Below are positions 38,207-51,560 of a stretch of 64,000 nt of DNA, piece after piece. The stretch's first letter is position 1. The number at the start of each line of letters is the position of its first letter. The position numbers were made by a program, and so were the translations under genes. Source of the stretch: Phoebastria nigripes (Eukaryota; Chordata; Aves; Procellariiformes; Diomedeidae); contig JAYKAV010001278.1 in assembly GCA_035582835.1 (NCBI GenBank), positions 909,542-973,541 of the forward strand, written 5' to 3'. A model generated the notes under the pieces. The model was given only the letters and a program-made list of their open reading frames with translations, was not told the origin of the DNA and did not search any database.

Positions 38207-39721
38207 TGAAAACCTACATCTCTTCAACGTAAAAGCAGAAGTGCAGTGAGTGTGGAAATGCAAGAACTGACTTTACACATACACGAATGCATGCTTTGCC
38301 TCTTCTGCCTCTTTTCACAAAAGATAATGACTAAAGCTTTTCTCTTCATTTTCTTTTCCATTCTGGCACTGGGAAGCGTAATTGTGAGTACTGAGTGGTA
38401 AAATGTGAAACCCACTGGGGGACTGAGAGACTACTACCTGCTGGACTGCCAGCGATTTCTTCGACAGATGGTATCAGGTCTCAAAAGAGTCTAATTGGCT
38501 TATCATAGCCAATGCACGTGTTACAAGTGCTTAGATAAAGCCAGCAAATACACATTAGCTTGATGACTTGATTTTGTAGCTGTGCTTTTAAAGAAAAATA
38601 TAGGCAAGACAGTACAATACCATTTGAACGCACTGGATTTGAGCCTCTTGGAGCCTGCGATCCCTTGCTGGAGTCCTAGTACAAATTACTAAAAAAAAAA
38701 ATCGGTGGTCAATCTTACAGGCTGGCACAACCTGTGCATTTGCATGGGAAACTCCATGCTGCCCCTACTATAGGTGTTAGCCTGCTGCATCACTGGTAAA
38801 CTCTCAAAGTCTAGGTGACTTCATAGGAGCTGTCTCAAAAGGTTCCTCTGAGGTAAATGTGTCTTTTATGGGTATTTCTAAAGAGCATTCATTTGAAGAT
38901 CTTGGCGTATGTAACATTTAAGTACAGCTCCTCTGGTCCTCTGACTGGCATGTGCACAAGGAAAGACTAGACTGCTGAGCTGGCTAAGGAAGTTACAGGT
39001 GAAAAGCAGCTTCTAGCAAGGTCTGGACAGGGGAGTCGATGGGGTGAGCTTGCTCTAGTTCTGCAGGGAATTTAGCTCAATGTGTCGGAATAAAAAAATC
39101 TGGTTGAAAATACAGGATTTGCTTTGCTCCTGTCCAGTTGTTTCCCATTTCAAAAGACGTTCTGAAGTTAAGCATCTCTGAGGACTCTCAGGGGTTGTTC
39201 TGAGGGTCAAAGGACTTCAGAAGTCCAAAGGACAGAGAGTGGTCGATCTGAAGGTGGTTTTGGGCTAGGGCATAACACAGATGTACCAAGGATGTAGCAG
39301 ATGAAGTCTCCTATGGTTCCAGTCTGCTGTACCAACTAGCACAGCCAAATGATTCATTGCATGTAAGGGTTTTCAGTATTTTTTTTTTATTGCCTTTAAA
39401 AAAATATATTGGCCACTGTGCCATCATGAAGCTTCCTGTAGGTCCACAATGTTGCCTCAAAAATAAGAAAAGAGCTATCAGATCCTCAGGCTGATATGTG
39501 CTAGATGCCGCCTTTGTTATTGGTCTGAGTGAAGATGCTAAGGAGGTGCTGGTAGATGGCCTATCTGTGTGAACACAAAATGGGACCTATGCAAGGAAGG
39601 CTGGCATATCACATTGCCTCATCATCCTTCCTCACTAAATTCCCATATATACATATGAAATACATATTCATATATAAATATATGAAATAGGCTAATTAAT
39701 GTTCAATCACTTGGACTTCTT

Positions 39722-39738
39722 CCCCCCCCCCCCCCCCC
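39722..39738. repeat. Poly-C run
   Basis: Seventeen consecutive C residues. This may form i-motif/G-quadruplex structure and is a likely site of sequencing length error. Confidence 0.85.
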
Positions 39739-40101
39739 AAAACTAAATTCAAACACAGAGGCATATGTCTCAGAGGAGTTGTCAGGGATGATCAGCTAAT
39801 GTTTCTAAAGCATTGTCATGATCTGTAAAATATTCATGATTCAGATACTGTAGTTTAAGGAAAGTCATGGAATTCGGGAAATTGTAATTTTGTGGGAGAT
39901 GGCATAGTCTTGTTAATGAGCTATATCTGTCAGTTTTAATGAGCACAAGGACTTTTTCCTGTTTCTTTCTACAGGACTTATCAACAAAATAAGTCCATTG
40001 CTGTTGGTAGGGTTTTCTGAGTTTTCCAGTTTTATTGCAAGGCTGCTATTGAATATCCAGTGTTAAGAAAAATAACTAAAACTGCCTGTAGTTAAAATGT
40101 G

Positions 40102-40150
40102 TTTTTTCTTTTTCCTTTTTTTTTTTTTTTTTTCCTTTTTTTTTCCTTTT
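40102..40150. repeat. T-rich tract with an 18-T core
   Basis: T/C-only DNA with an uninterrupted T run at about 40116-40133, flanked by CCTTTT units on both sides. Confidence 0.85.
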
Positions 40151-40521
40151 GTCCATTTATCTCATGGTTCTTTAGATAGCAGAGGTGGTTCTCTAGACGC
40201 TAGATGAAGCCGTTCAGTGTCTGTCTGTGAAACAGCACTGACTTCGCAGCTTATCAGTGCTTGTCAGTACTCCTTCTGGACCTTCCACCCACTATGATTT
40301 GCCAGAAGGTGATTCTGGCAAATTTTTCATGCAGCTGCTTAGTTAAGCTGGTTAGCAAAGCCTGCCTTAGCCATAAAAATAAGCCATTCATTTATGGGCT
40401 GTGTAGTCTCCATGTTTTCAAAAATCTTCATTGTCCTGGATTGAAACTGCTTTTTTTCTACTTCGGGAGCTCCAGAATATGTGTGTCCTCAGTGGGCAGC
40501 CTAACTTAAAAACAATAACAA

Positions 40522-40542
40522 AACCAACCAACCAACCAAAAA
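40522..40542. repeat. (AACC)n microsatellite
   Basis: About four AACC units inside an A/C-rich stretch. A second A/C-rich stretch follows about 90 bp downstream. Confidence 0.75.
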
Positions 40543-43500
40543 CCCTCAGAGAAGCTAATTGTCTCTGTCTTTAACATATAATATACCGTCCAGGAAAAAG
40601 TAGCTAACATTAAAACACAAACAAAAAACCCCCCAAAACTCTTGTCAGTTTTTTGCAAACTTGCAAAAGCAAGAGGATAAAACCCTGAACTTGAAAGAAT
40701 CTATGGGCTTGTCATGTGCAGACCATATAGGGAGAATAATTCTGAATCTAAAAACAGAATTAAAAGAACTTTTTCCCTGTGCAGTTATTGCAAGATTTGA
40801 AGGCCAGACACCTTCAAATGAGCCTGGGCACAGAGATGCTGCATCAGATGGCAAAAGGAAATTATCCTGTGGAGAATGACTTTCAGAGATTCACTGGATT
40901 CATGTAGTTACTGTTAGCATACTGCAAACAGGGACACAGAAGATGCTTTTGTTGACTTACACAATGAGATGATAGAAGAGTGGAGATTATAGAAAGGGAG
41001 CACACCCAGGAACCCACAGAGTATTATTTGTTGAGCATGATACTGAAACAGAACTGCCTACAAATCCTTATTCAGTTCCACAGTTCCTTGTAGGGTTAGG
41101 CACAGATTCACACATCTTTTGCAACATTTGCTGACTGCTTGTGGGATAGGATTGTGACTCTCCAGGACCTGGTCAGCAGTCTATATGACAAGTAATATTC
41201 TGATTTTTGTCATGCTTATATTTTGTGTTATGTTTCAGTTCACAAGTTGTTTTCAGTTTGAACTTTGTTTTTCCAGTTGCTATCATGTTAGAAAGTTACA
41301 AAAATATGAGTATATATCAATTAGCTGCACTGTTCTTAAATTACTTCTTGTATGAAACTATGAGGTTTGCGGTTAAAAACTTGTGTAGGTCCACTCTTCT
41401 GGAAAGAAACAGGTATGCCAAAAGGTTTCTCTGAACTATTTATGTATAGGGAGAGCAAGCAGTCTACAGAAACCAATAAAGTGGCACCCCGTGTCTCCCA
41501 ATTAGCAAGCAACTAGAGTTTGATTAAAATTGATATTGGATTCAGCCAGTCAGAGAGTTCTTACCTAGCACAATCTATAAAATTAATCAGCCACAAAATA
41601 CCACATGCAGATTGGCAAGCTCTTCATCCAAGAAGTTTTAGAAAATAAGCACAACTGGCACTTCAGATCCGCAACACATATGAGAACAATATGCTTCACA
41701 GCAGTTTGTCACAAAACAGCATGCGTATTAGCAATTCATTACTCATTAAGACCACCACATGTGCAATAAATGCACATACATATGATGCTATTCCTGGGAG
41801 TGCTGCTACATTGTATAGATTGGTTATGGCGTCCATTGTCACTTAGAGTCCCCTCTATAAGTAAATGCTTGTTTCTGGTTTCACAGATGCTATTTGGAGC
41901 ACAGCAGGGTATAAGCCTGCACAGGAAGTTTGTTGTGATAGCTTAAAGGCATCAGCGTTGCAAGTGCCCATTGTACCACCCCTGGAGAACCCTAAGGACA
42001 GTAATGTCATCATTCATTTGGATTTTAAGTTGTACGGTAAAACCTCAAAAGCTATGGCAGGACAGGCTAGATGAGTTCCTCCATAACTCTGCATCCCAGT
42101 AGAGAGCTGGCTGGGAACAGTGATCATATGAAAAGAACGTACGTGTTTCTCTAGTTGCAAAAAGCCAGATCTCTTCAAAGCACTGTTGTTAGGTATCTCA
42201 TTAGTGCTTCCCACACTGGTGTTCATAAACCTTCTTCTGATGTGCTGTACAAGCTCTGCAGAATGAGGGAGTAGTACTCCTTGCCATTTTCAGCTCCAGG
42301 TATACAGTCTTCACAACAGTATTAAAAATCTCCATCCCACATTGCTCCAGGCCAGTAGGCCAGGAGCTTATTTCCCAACCTCTCACTTATTAACCATGAA
42401 CCTGTACCAACGTTAGATGGCCTGGGGAATATAATTTATAGACTTTTATACTGGATAGGGGGGCTTTCTGTTACCATACCGTGATGCTGAAGGAATGGGA
42501 CAAATTTTTTGTCCAGGTCTGTGATAGGTTCAGGCTGGATTATTTCATACTGAGCTTCTGGAGTAACTATGTCTGCAAACCAACAAAATCCTATGTCGCA
42601 CTAATTAGCCTACTCCCCAGGTACACAGGGAAATTCTGTCCCAGAGCTGTCAAAATCTGTTTTATAACCTCCTTGGCAGTTTCCAGCATCCTTACACATT
42701 GCTGCAATCCCCAAAAGGGCTTTCCTGCACTGTTCGTGCAGTAGATGCTTCTCTGGACATCCTTCTGAATTGCTGCATATGCTGGCTGCAGTCAGCAGGA
42801 TCTCCCTTAGTCAGTCCACACACCCAGCCCTCTGGAGAGGGATCCACAGGGGATGTGACCTTAGGGAGACTGAACAGTGGGGTAGATAGGTATACAGTTT
42901 ACTGGAATTCAGAATGATACTTACTGTTGTTCAAACAAGTTTATAATAAAATATTTTGAAATAGTCCCAAAATACTGAGAGGGTAGTAATGAGCGTTGTT
43001 TTTTGTGGAGCCTCCTTTCTCACTGCTCCAGTCTAGTCCTTTTGCTCAAATGATCCTTTAAGTCAAGGTCAGTTCATTCATTACTAGAAAGCAACATTTC
43101 CTTCTCCCTGGAGTTTGGTTTCTAAGCCTCAGAGATGCTGCATTGTAAGACAGTAGATGGTTAGAATTGATTTTAGAAAATTATTGTTCCACATCATTGT
43201 TTAGTATGTTCCAAGGTTGCTACATCATACTTTTTAATAATTACAATCTCCACTTCACCAATGTATTTTGAATGTTTGGGTGATTTGAATTGAATTGGGT
43301 TTTGGTTTCGTATGTTGTTCTTTTTTCCTTTTTTCACACCCATACCCCCCCAAGCAATTTCATCTGGCAATTTAATTGAGAAATTAATTATAGTAGATAA
43401 CTAAGCCTTATACTGAATGCCCTTTAAGTACAAAGTGTAATCATTTCTCTAAATAGTGCTGCATGTTTTGACTTTAAACAATTTGGCCCTCACAGTTAAT

Positions 43501-44298
43501 TTATAAGTTCTCATTTGTGCTTGGGCTTCAAATGAGTGTTAGCAGATGTTGGCAAGAGGAAGGAGCTAACCACTGTGCAAGTTTGTGGCCCATACTTGGT
43601 GACTTCCAGCAAGATATATCATTACCCCCAAGAATTCTTGATTAAAAATCACTCCTCCTCTTTTTGGTTTGGTCAGCAGAACACTGAATCTAATTTTATA
43701 CCAGTGTTGACCTAATTTTAGGAAACTAAGTTCCTGTGGGGCCTGTATTACTCCCTAGCCTATTTTCTGCGAGCCCCTCTTACAAGGGAATATCTGAGGC
43801 TTGCCTTGGTGTCTAAAAACCTTAACTAACTGCAACACTTGCAGCTATTTTCATGTAGGCTTTCCTTGCTTGCATGAGATGTACCCTGCTGTAACCTTTC
43901 CTTTAAGGTTTTGTTTAGGCAGCGGTTATCGTGATTTATTGCTGCTTATGGTCACAGTAAGGGATGGAGCACAAGCAAATTATCTGAATTCCTTTCAATC
44001 AAATACATTTCCAAATCATGCTTATTTTGAATGCTAGTATTCAAGCCCACTTGAGTATCTCTCATTATGATGTGAAAGTTTAGGCCTATAAATAACAAAT
44101 TAAATACATCATAGCTAACTAAACAAATGGTTTCTAGGAAGGGCAAGCGATTTCATTCACTCATATCCTTATTTATTGCACAAACATTTATACAGAAAGG
44201 GGGGGTTATCTTCAACCATTTGTCTTGGATCACAGACAATCCCTTCTTTTTTTAAAACAGTGATGATTCTCACAGCAACAGCTGGAGAACAGTGAGTT

Positions 44299-44315
44299 GA
44301 AAGAAAGAAAGAAAG
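44299..44315. repeat. (GAAA)n microsatellite
   Basis: Four GAAA units. A short pure-purine repeat. Confidence 0.8.
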
Positions 44316-47300
44316 TGCTCCTTTCAGGGAAGCTAAACACACCACCATGCCTGCTTCCCTTTGACACAGCGAAATGCCATTGTTTGGCTAGTGCCTACAC
44401 ACTTTTCCTGTTTTAATGTACCCGAGTTGTCGCTGTTGAATAGTATCCATTGTATGTGATAAGCTGTGAATAGGGGATGATGAAGTGGTGGCTTCCTGGA
44501 AAGGAACAGAATTAATCTTCAGAATTCCCCATCCCTTATAAAAGGCCTTCTGACAATTTGAAAACTGACAAGTGTGAGCGTTGTTAAAATTCATGCGGCT
44601 TGGAAGAAAGCTCTGTTGGATTGTCCATTTAAGCACATTTTTAGGCTGGAAGCTTTTACTAGCTAGTTACGAATATATTGATTTTTAAAAAGAAATTATT
44701 GACCTTTAAAACCCTGGAGTCAACTGCTGCCTGGCTTATTGGAGACATTTTGTTATTTATATTCACAGAGGCCTAGGTAAGAGCTGGCAGTTTCCAGAGT
44801 CAGACCCTAAGCAATGATCAGAAGCAAGGGGTGATGAAAGCACTGTATTTACATGAAATATAATTAGACAGGACTGAGTGTAGAAGGCTGAGATACCACT
44901 TACAGGACATCAGTCTGCATTTCAGAGCAGGGGACCTTAAACTTTGTTTCCTCACTTCTTCCACCCCCTCTCTGGGACAATTCTCACACCATCTGCAATT
45001 CGAAAAAGTTGGTTTATTCTTCCCTTGCCTGTCCCCCATGTGCTGTCTTAACAGTTAGTAATAACTTTTTGAAGTAATATTAGGCCCTACCCTCTAAGCG
45101 GTTTAGTACTCAGAGAAATTTGTGTGATTGTAGGTTTCTGGAAGAGGGTTGAATGTATGTACCACTAATTGTTGCATTTACCAGAGGAGGACTGGGCTAT
45201 TTCTGCTGTGTCTTGTTATATTTACATTTTCACCTCAGAAAAGAAATTGTTTCCTAAGTTCAGGCAGGGGAACAATTTTCTGGCTGTCAAAACATATCAA
45301 GAAGCGGTATATGAATGGGATATTAGTTACTGTGAGTTAACACTACAGATCTGAAGATAAAAAGAATGCTGTTATTTAGCAGCTATAGATTGATGATAGA
45401 TTAAATAATACATATTGGGTTGTTCTTCTATTGACTTTTCTTGTGTTTTTCCTTACTTAAAATGCTCAGTTAGTATCACAGAATTTCCCATCCCCAGCAG
45501 GTTAACTGGTGTAGAAGGCTTGGCTCTGGCTTATCTAAGATGTTCAGGGAAAAGAGGTTGTCATGATATAGCATGGCTCTGAGTCACAACAGGTGAAAAT
45601 CAAATCCCTACTTAGTTCTACAGCTTTCAGTTTTTATACTAGTGATATACCAGTACCCACATTTCTTCCCTTCATTATTTCTTTCTTCAGCAGTCTACAG
45701 ATCTCTACTGTTTCAGTATTTTTAGGGAGATGTTCGCACCATGTTCTTTGTATTTCAGTGGTTGTTCCTAGGTCTTCTCTTTCTTTTGTGCATCACAAAA
45801 TCCACTGTCCCATGCCTCCACCACCTACAAAACTCTGCTCCTTCTGGAAGCCCACCCTTGTGTACTGGCAGTGGGAGTCCAAAAGACAGTGTGGATTCTA
45901 CTGACTTGACAACTTTATGGATATTGAACTGTCCACCAGAAGGTTCAGAATTCATGTTCCCTATCCCACTGCCACAGAGAAAATCCATTTGTCCTGCAGT
46001 TCTTCAGAATGATGATTGACAAGACTACAAAAGATGTTGAATTGATTTTGTAATGTACTATAAACTAATGTCATAGTGACAACCATCTTTTGCTATGGTA
46101 TCTGTTCTCTAACACCACCAACCCCCATGCCCATACCCCCTGCCACCAGCAGGCATTACATCTGCTTCCATCACACGAGGGTTGTGAGCTGAAGCTGCAG
46201 ATGCCTTGTCGGAAGGTTTGGATCTAAAGATATATGTTTCAGTTCCTGCCCACAGTATGGACCATAGGACAACCCTGGGTTTGGGGGAGATGACATCTGT
46301 AACATCACCTATATATTCTATTTGCAACTTTATTTCATTCCATTTGTATTTGTTTTATTTTTGTTTTGTATTCATTTGTGTCTTAATCCTTGTTTCTTTA
46401 CTGATTTTCCCCTAAATGCATTATAAATGTGGGAAATGTTGAGAGTAAAGGAGGGGAGCAAATACTTTTCTCTTCCCCTCTTCCTTCCCTCTCATTTCTT
46501 TCCTTCCACGTTTTCCAACATGCTCTATCGCTCCCTTTCTCCCTCAGCTGTGTTCATTTTATTCATTAGCAGAAGCAATGCTGCAAACAGATTTTTCAGG
46601 CAGCAGTAAGGAGTGCAGAGAATGGCTGAGGGAACTGAGGAGTTTTCTCTGTCAGTAAATCCTATCATAATGCTGTACAGGGATACTAGTCTCTCCTGGT
46701 CCTGTTCTTTCCTAATGCATAAAAGCCATCCTTTTGTTTTTCGATTCCTTTATGGTATGTATGCATTTGGCTCCAGAGAACTTTATACACTCCCTTTGCA
46801 AGAAAGTGCACAAAGAGAGTTAATATTTACATTTACCTTTTGAGGTGCAGCACTGATAAACTGTTGATTAATGTTAAACCTAGCATTTTTTCCTCTTTCC
46901 CCATTATGGTATCTGGGAACAATATGCTGAAGAAAAAGTAAATTATTCAGGCAGGGAAAAAAAAAGTGATAATGTGGTGATGTTGCAATTCTCCTGAGAC
47001 TTCTGGAATTATTAATAACTTTTTTTTTTAATAGCAAGTGGTAGAAGTGCCTGTCATCTTTGTTGAAACCTAGCTCATGTTCTCTAATTCCTTTCCATTT
47101 CTTTTTTAAGTTTCTCTTAGCTTTCTGTGAGAAATGCATTTTGAGATTAAATGGTTAGACAGGGTGAATGTGTTGCAAGGTATGGGCTTTAGGTTAGCTG
47201 GTTTGAGTTATGTGCAGTGGGCAGAAGGGAATGATCCCACTCTGTTGTGATCAGGAGTTGTAAGGTCCTGCACTTGCAGCCTGTATTATAATTTTCAAGA

Positions 47301-47327
47301 TCTGAAACTATTTTTATAACAGTGGAA

Positions 47328-47350
47328 ATATATATATATATGTATATATA
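47328..47350. repeat. (TA)n microsatellite
   Basis: An alternating TA tract interrupted once by TGTA. Confidence 0.85.
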
Positions 47351-48181
47351 AACAAGATACTAGGCTTGACACAGGTAAATTTGGATGAAATTACAGGGTT
47401 ACTGTGGTATGCTGGAAGCCAGACTCAATTATTCAGTGGTCCCATTTGGCTTTAATATTTATGGAACTTTCTGTTAGTTTTTTTCTTTTTTCATCAAATA
47501 TCAAACTTCATTGCAAGCACAAATATCCAACTTAATTATTTTCAACTCCTGAGGGTTCAAATCCATTAAACAGCAGAGAGGCTCAGTAATTGTTTTATTA
47601 CTAATACTGAAAGTGTAATAATACTAGTGGCAACAGAGGACAGTGAGCAAAACAATGAGAAAAACGTAAAGGCATAAATAGCATCATTAAAGCTGTTTCA
47701 CAAAAGATAAACAGGACTGTCAGGTTAATATTTCAGACCACAGATAACAGTTTTAATTAACTCTTTCTTCCATTTCCCTGGTGAAGAAACTAGCTGTAGA
47801 ATTATTTGTCTTTCTTAGAAGTGCATGGCTTTCTGTATTGTTTCCTTTCCTTTCAAATCAATTACCAGCTATAATGAAGTTAACAACTATAATGTAGTAG
47901 ATGCTTTCTGCAGTTCCTGGTAACGTAGAGGTTGTCTTTTTTTTGCCTAGTATTTTTGTCAGTTCCCAGTTCTGTTCTGTCCTGGCCTCCAAGGACAGGG
48001 GGACATATGGGGGTATGCGGGGTTCTTGGTGCCTCCTGGGCGGGATATGGCATTGCTGTGCTGCACACCACCGCACTGGCGTTCCCAAGAAGTAAATCTG
48101 CACTGTGTCCTGGCAAGGCAGGGTCTTATGTCTTTTATGACCTGAACTGTGTCCTGGAGTTTTATGGGATAATTTCTTGTT

Positions 48182-48202
48182 TACTATACATTCAGTATAG
48201 TA
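48182..48202. repeat. Perfect 8-bp hairpin
   Basis: TACTATAC at 48182-48189 and its reverse complement GTATAGTA at 48195-48202 flank the 5-nt loop ATTCA. It is a tight stem-loop, with no poly-U context or RNA gene signal beside it. Confidence 0.65.
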
Positions 48203-49805
48203 GACATGATATAGTGGTGATGGTAAAGTTGTGAGGATGTGGTTGTAAGCAAGGCAGAGTTTGTAGGTGCTTTAGGAGCTGAAGAAAGTCTAATCTCCTC
48301 AAAGCTTCCATGTTCTTTTCTGTTTACATGAGGATGCCTATTTAAATTTATTATTTCTGCCTACAACCTTGCCTCAAAAATGATCAGATGTGATTTGTGA
48401 AGCTGCAGTTGTATTTCTGTTTTGGGAGTGGTTTTTTTTGCTTCTTTAGCATCTGGAACTGTTACGGTGTCATACATGCACATGTATGTACACACAGCGC
48501 ACAGGTTCATATGATTTTTGAGTGGTTTATCTTTTTAAATTTCATGACAGGACTTGTAATATTTAGGACCTAGAAAAAACTTGAGTCTTTTTATTGGAAA
48601 GAAGTCTGTAACAGAGAGTTATGTATCTCATTTGCTGTTTCCACCACACACTTTATTTGTGCCCTTGTACGTCTTGATGCATTGGTCTTGTCCCGTAAAA
48701 TTCCAGTATCTCTGCAGTGTGCAAATTCATCCTTTGCTATATGGTTTCAAGTAGCGTGTGGCTACAGGCTCCAAGCTTCCTTATAAATCAACAATTTCAG
48801 TAATTGTGTTAGTAAAACCTGCTCCTGGATGGCTTTTACTCTGGATGCTTCACCCTGTGGATCATGTTATTGTCCTCTGTGTAACCTACGAATCACTTGG
48901 ATGATACACACTTCACTAAATGTTACCCAACGTTGCTCGTGCCCTCAGGAATAAGAACTTTTTTCTCAAACACACACCATTAACATGACAAGGTTGGGAA
49001 AGACACAAGGAGAAATAGGAAGGAAAGGCTACATAGAGCTTGTTGAGTATAGCCAAAAATTCCAATTATGTCTAAGATCAATTTCAGATGTGTCATCCAC
49101 TGGAACTGCTCTAGAGAACGTACTCTTTGCTCTCAGAAGTGTTTCCCTTTGAACTGTTATTAGTTTATTCACACAGATTGTCTTTAATGCAGCATTCCTA
49201 AACTAGCCAATAACTTAATAATGAAATCGCCTCAAAAACTAAAGAGAATACATGCCTAGCATACTTAGTTTCCTCATAATTTTGGAAATTTGAATTACAA
49301 TCAAAGGAAAACAAAGACGCAAGCTGATATTGAGTGAAAAGACTTTTCACATGTTAATGAAACGAACGAGCAGAAAAAAAAGTATTTTTCTGTTGTTTCA
49401 TTTGTTGAAAGACATCAGTTTTCACAAGTCCAAATTATATGACAAAGCTCAAAAGTATGGGAAAAGCTACTTTGTGGTGAACACAATATTGTTTTTATTT
49501 TGCTTGAGCGAGAAAGAACTAAAATGGTGCCTTGGAAACTGCACCATCTATGTTTTATCTGGGAGAAAATACAGAGCACTGTTTGGAATAAATAAATAAA
49601 GAAATAATACCGATTTTAATGGAAAAGGAATTAGTCCTAACAAAATGATTAAATAGAAACTGAAAATTGCTGACATTATTTTCAAGAAGTGTCTGTTAAA
49701 ACTCGGTTGTGATTGAAATGGATATATTAGCTTGTATTTATGTTAGGTTCTGACACTACTTTCACATAGGTATCCTGAGATACACTACACATTTGTTACA
49801 TATTC

Positions 49806-49872
49806 CTTTATGGTTCAGTTGGTTGTACTCTTCACTGGTGTAGGTGGTCAAAGGTTCAAATTCTGTTGGACT
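49806..49872 (+). repeat. tRNA-like remnant (SINE head or tRNA pseudogene)
   Basis: 'tggttcagttgg' at 49811-49822 fits the internal polymerase III A box (TRGYnnAGTnGG). 'ggttcaaattc' at 49853-49863 fits the B box (GGTTCRAnTCC) with one departure. The spacing of about 40 bp is right for a tRNA-derived unit. The flanking bases do not form a complete acceptor stem and a functional cloverleaf is not evident, so this is more likely a decayed SINE head or tRNA pseudogene than a working tRNA gene. Confidence 0.4.
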
Positions 49873-51349
49873 GAAAATGCTACAAGAGTGTGGTCAAGTT
49901 TGTTGAGGAATAAAAAAATTGAAGGCAAAGAAAGCAATAGTACCTCTCCAACAGATTCATTCATCCCTAATTTACAGGATGTTTGAAACCAAGACTTCTT
50001 TACTCTGAGAAAAGAAAAATGCTCTCATCAAAATGTAATGTCTAATCATAAGGGTTGGATGCCTGTTTTGCATAGCATACATGCCTTACTTTCATCCCTA
50101 TGAACATTTTCGATCTTAGACTAAGATTAGATTTGATCTTAATTGTTCAGACTATGTTACAAGAAGTTCCTGGAAAGCAATATAGCAAGTGTGCAAAATG
50201 TCCCCTGTTCTAAAACTAGTGCCTGTGTACAGTTCAACTTAAAATACCATTTTAATGGTGATTAATAGAACTGTTCAAAATGTTACCTGTACTGTAAGGT
50301 ACTGTTTGTTTACCTTTTAACAAAGTACTACGCAATGAGGAGGACGTAATCTTGACTCTGTTTTGACTCTGTTCAGTGTGCAATGAATAGAGCTACAGCT
50401 GCCTGAGTTACAGTGACATTAATAGTGAACCATNAAAGTGGCTAAGTGTGCTTGTTGCAATGGAGAATGAAATTTAACCCATTCTTTGCATGCCTATGTG
50501 CAGGACAGTATGGTTTATCGAGTAGTTGGGATGACTTTGATACCTTTCTAGAGGTTGTTATCAAGAGCTGGTATGTTCCTGATGTGTAAAATTTTGTTGT
50601 TTTTTTAGAGCTCTTCATCTTTGGATGTGGTTTTACTTTCAAATGAAATCTACAGAAGTAAGTGAGAACTGAAGTGAAGCAGCTTCTATTTAAGCTGATT
50701 TTTTGAGCTGAAGAACTTGGCTGAACCTTCATCTTTTCTGAATGAAATCAGTTATAAGACTAAATCCACTTAACTAATCACAGCAAAACTTCTGCCTCTC
50801 CTGACTTCAGTTTGTGGAGGTGAACTGCCAAGAGGGACGTGAAACTCAGAGCTGGGGGGATCCTCGGCCACCCGTCAAAGCAGCTGCCTCACTCCAGTTA
50901 GCTGGTTTGTGGCTGGTTTAATCTTTTTAGGCTCAATCAGAGCTCTAGAGTTGAGCATCTCTATGTCTTAGGGATGTTTCCTACTGATTTCAGTGTAGCA
51001 GCTATGTGTCGTCTTATGCCCCTTGAACATGTAGTTATATTGATAGTGGATTTTCTATTTGGAGTAAGATAGGTAGGACAGTAGGTAGTACTGCACTAGT
51101 TGCTCTCTAGCAGTGCGACTAATTTCGCTCTTGCTGTCCTCCCAGCTCACCAGTAAACGAATGACCCAAGAGCCTGATCATAGCTAAATAGCATTAGAAG
51201 TGCTTGCTTGTTTATTTTAGTGAAAATATTACACCAGAAATGAAGCTTCACAGAAAGGCCAGCGATAAGCCCGTACAACCCATACAAATCTTATCACCTG
51301 GACTGTAGCCAGACCATTTTTTTGACAGTGATATTAAATGCCATACTTT

Positions 51350-51560
51350 TCCTTAATAATCCATGTTGCAACAAAGAAGCCTCAAATTAAAGCATGTGTT
51401 TCTGCTTTACAAACAGCTCCTTGCACATGTGCTGACTTTGCAGCTGCTTCCTGCAGTCTTTGACTTGTGTAATTAGGACCACCGGCGAGCCCAGCTAATG
51501 GTATTAAAGTGACTGGTCCACAAGCCTAGAATGTCATTTATCTCAAAGGTTTAGTTTGCT
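51350..51560. promoter_or_regulatory. Possible conserved noncoding element
   Basis: A non-repetitive, moderately GC-rich stretch containing CACATG (51424-51429) and CAGCTG (51441-51446) E-boxes, a TAATTAGG homeodomain core and further ATTAAA/TAATGG motifs. It resembles developmental enhancers in texture. Function is inferred from motif density only. Confidence 0.2.

Noticed and set aside
45741..46327. Overlapping protein-like frames on both strands (plus 45741-46019, minus 45755-45988 and 46109-46327)
   Set aside because: Frames open on both strands over the same DNA point to low stop-codon density in a GC-richer patch, not coding. No domain or splice pair could be matched.
47328..47350. TATA-rich tract as a possible TATA box
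   Set aside because: It is a TA dinucleotide repeat with no associated start codon, CpG patch or exon.
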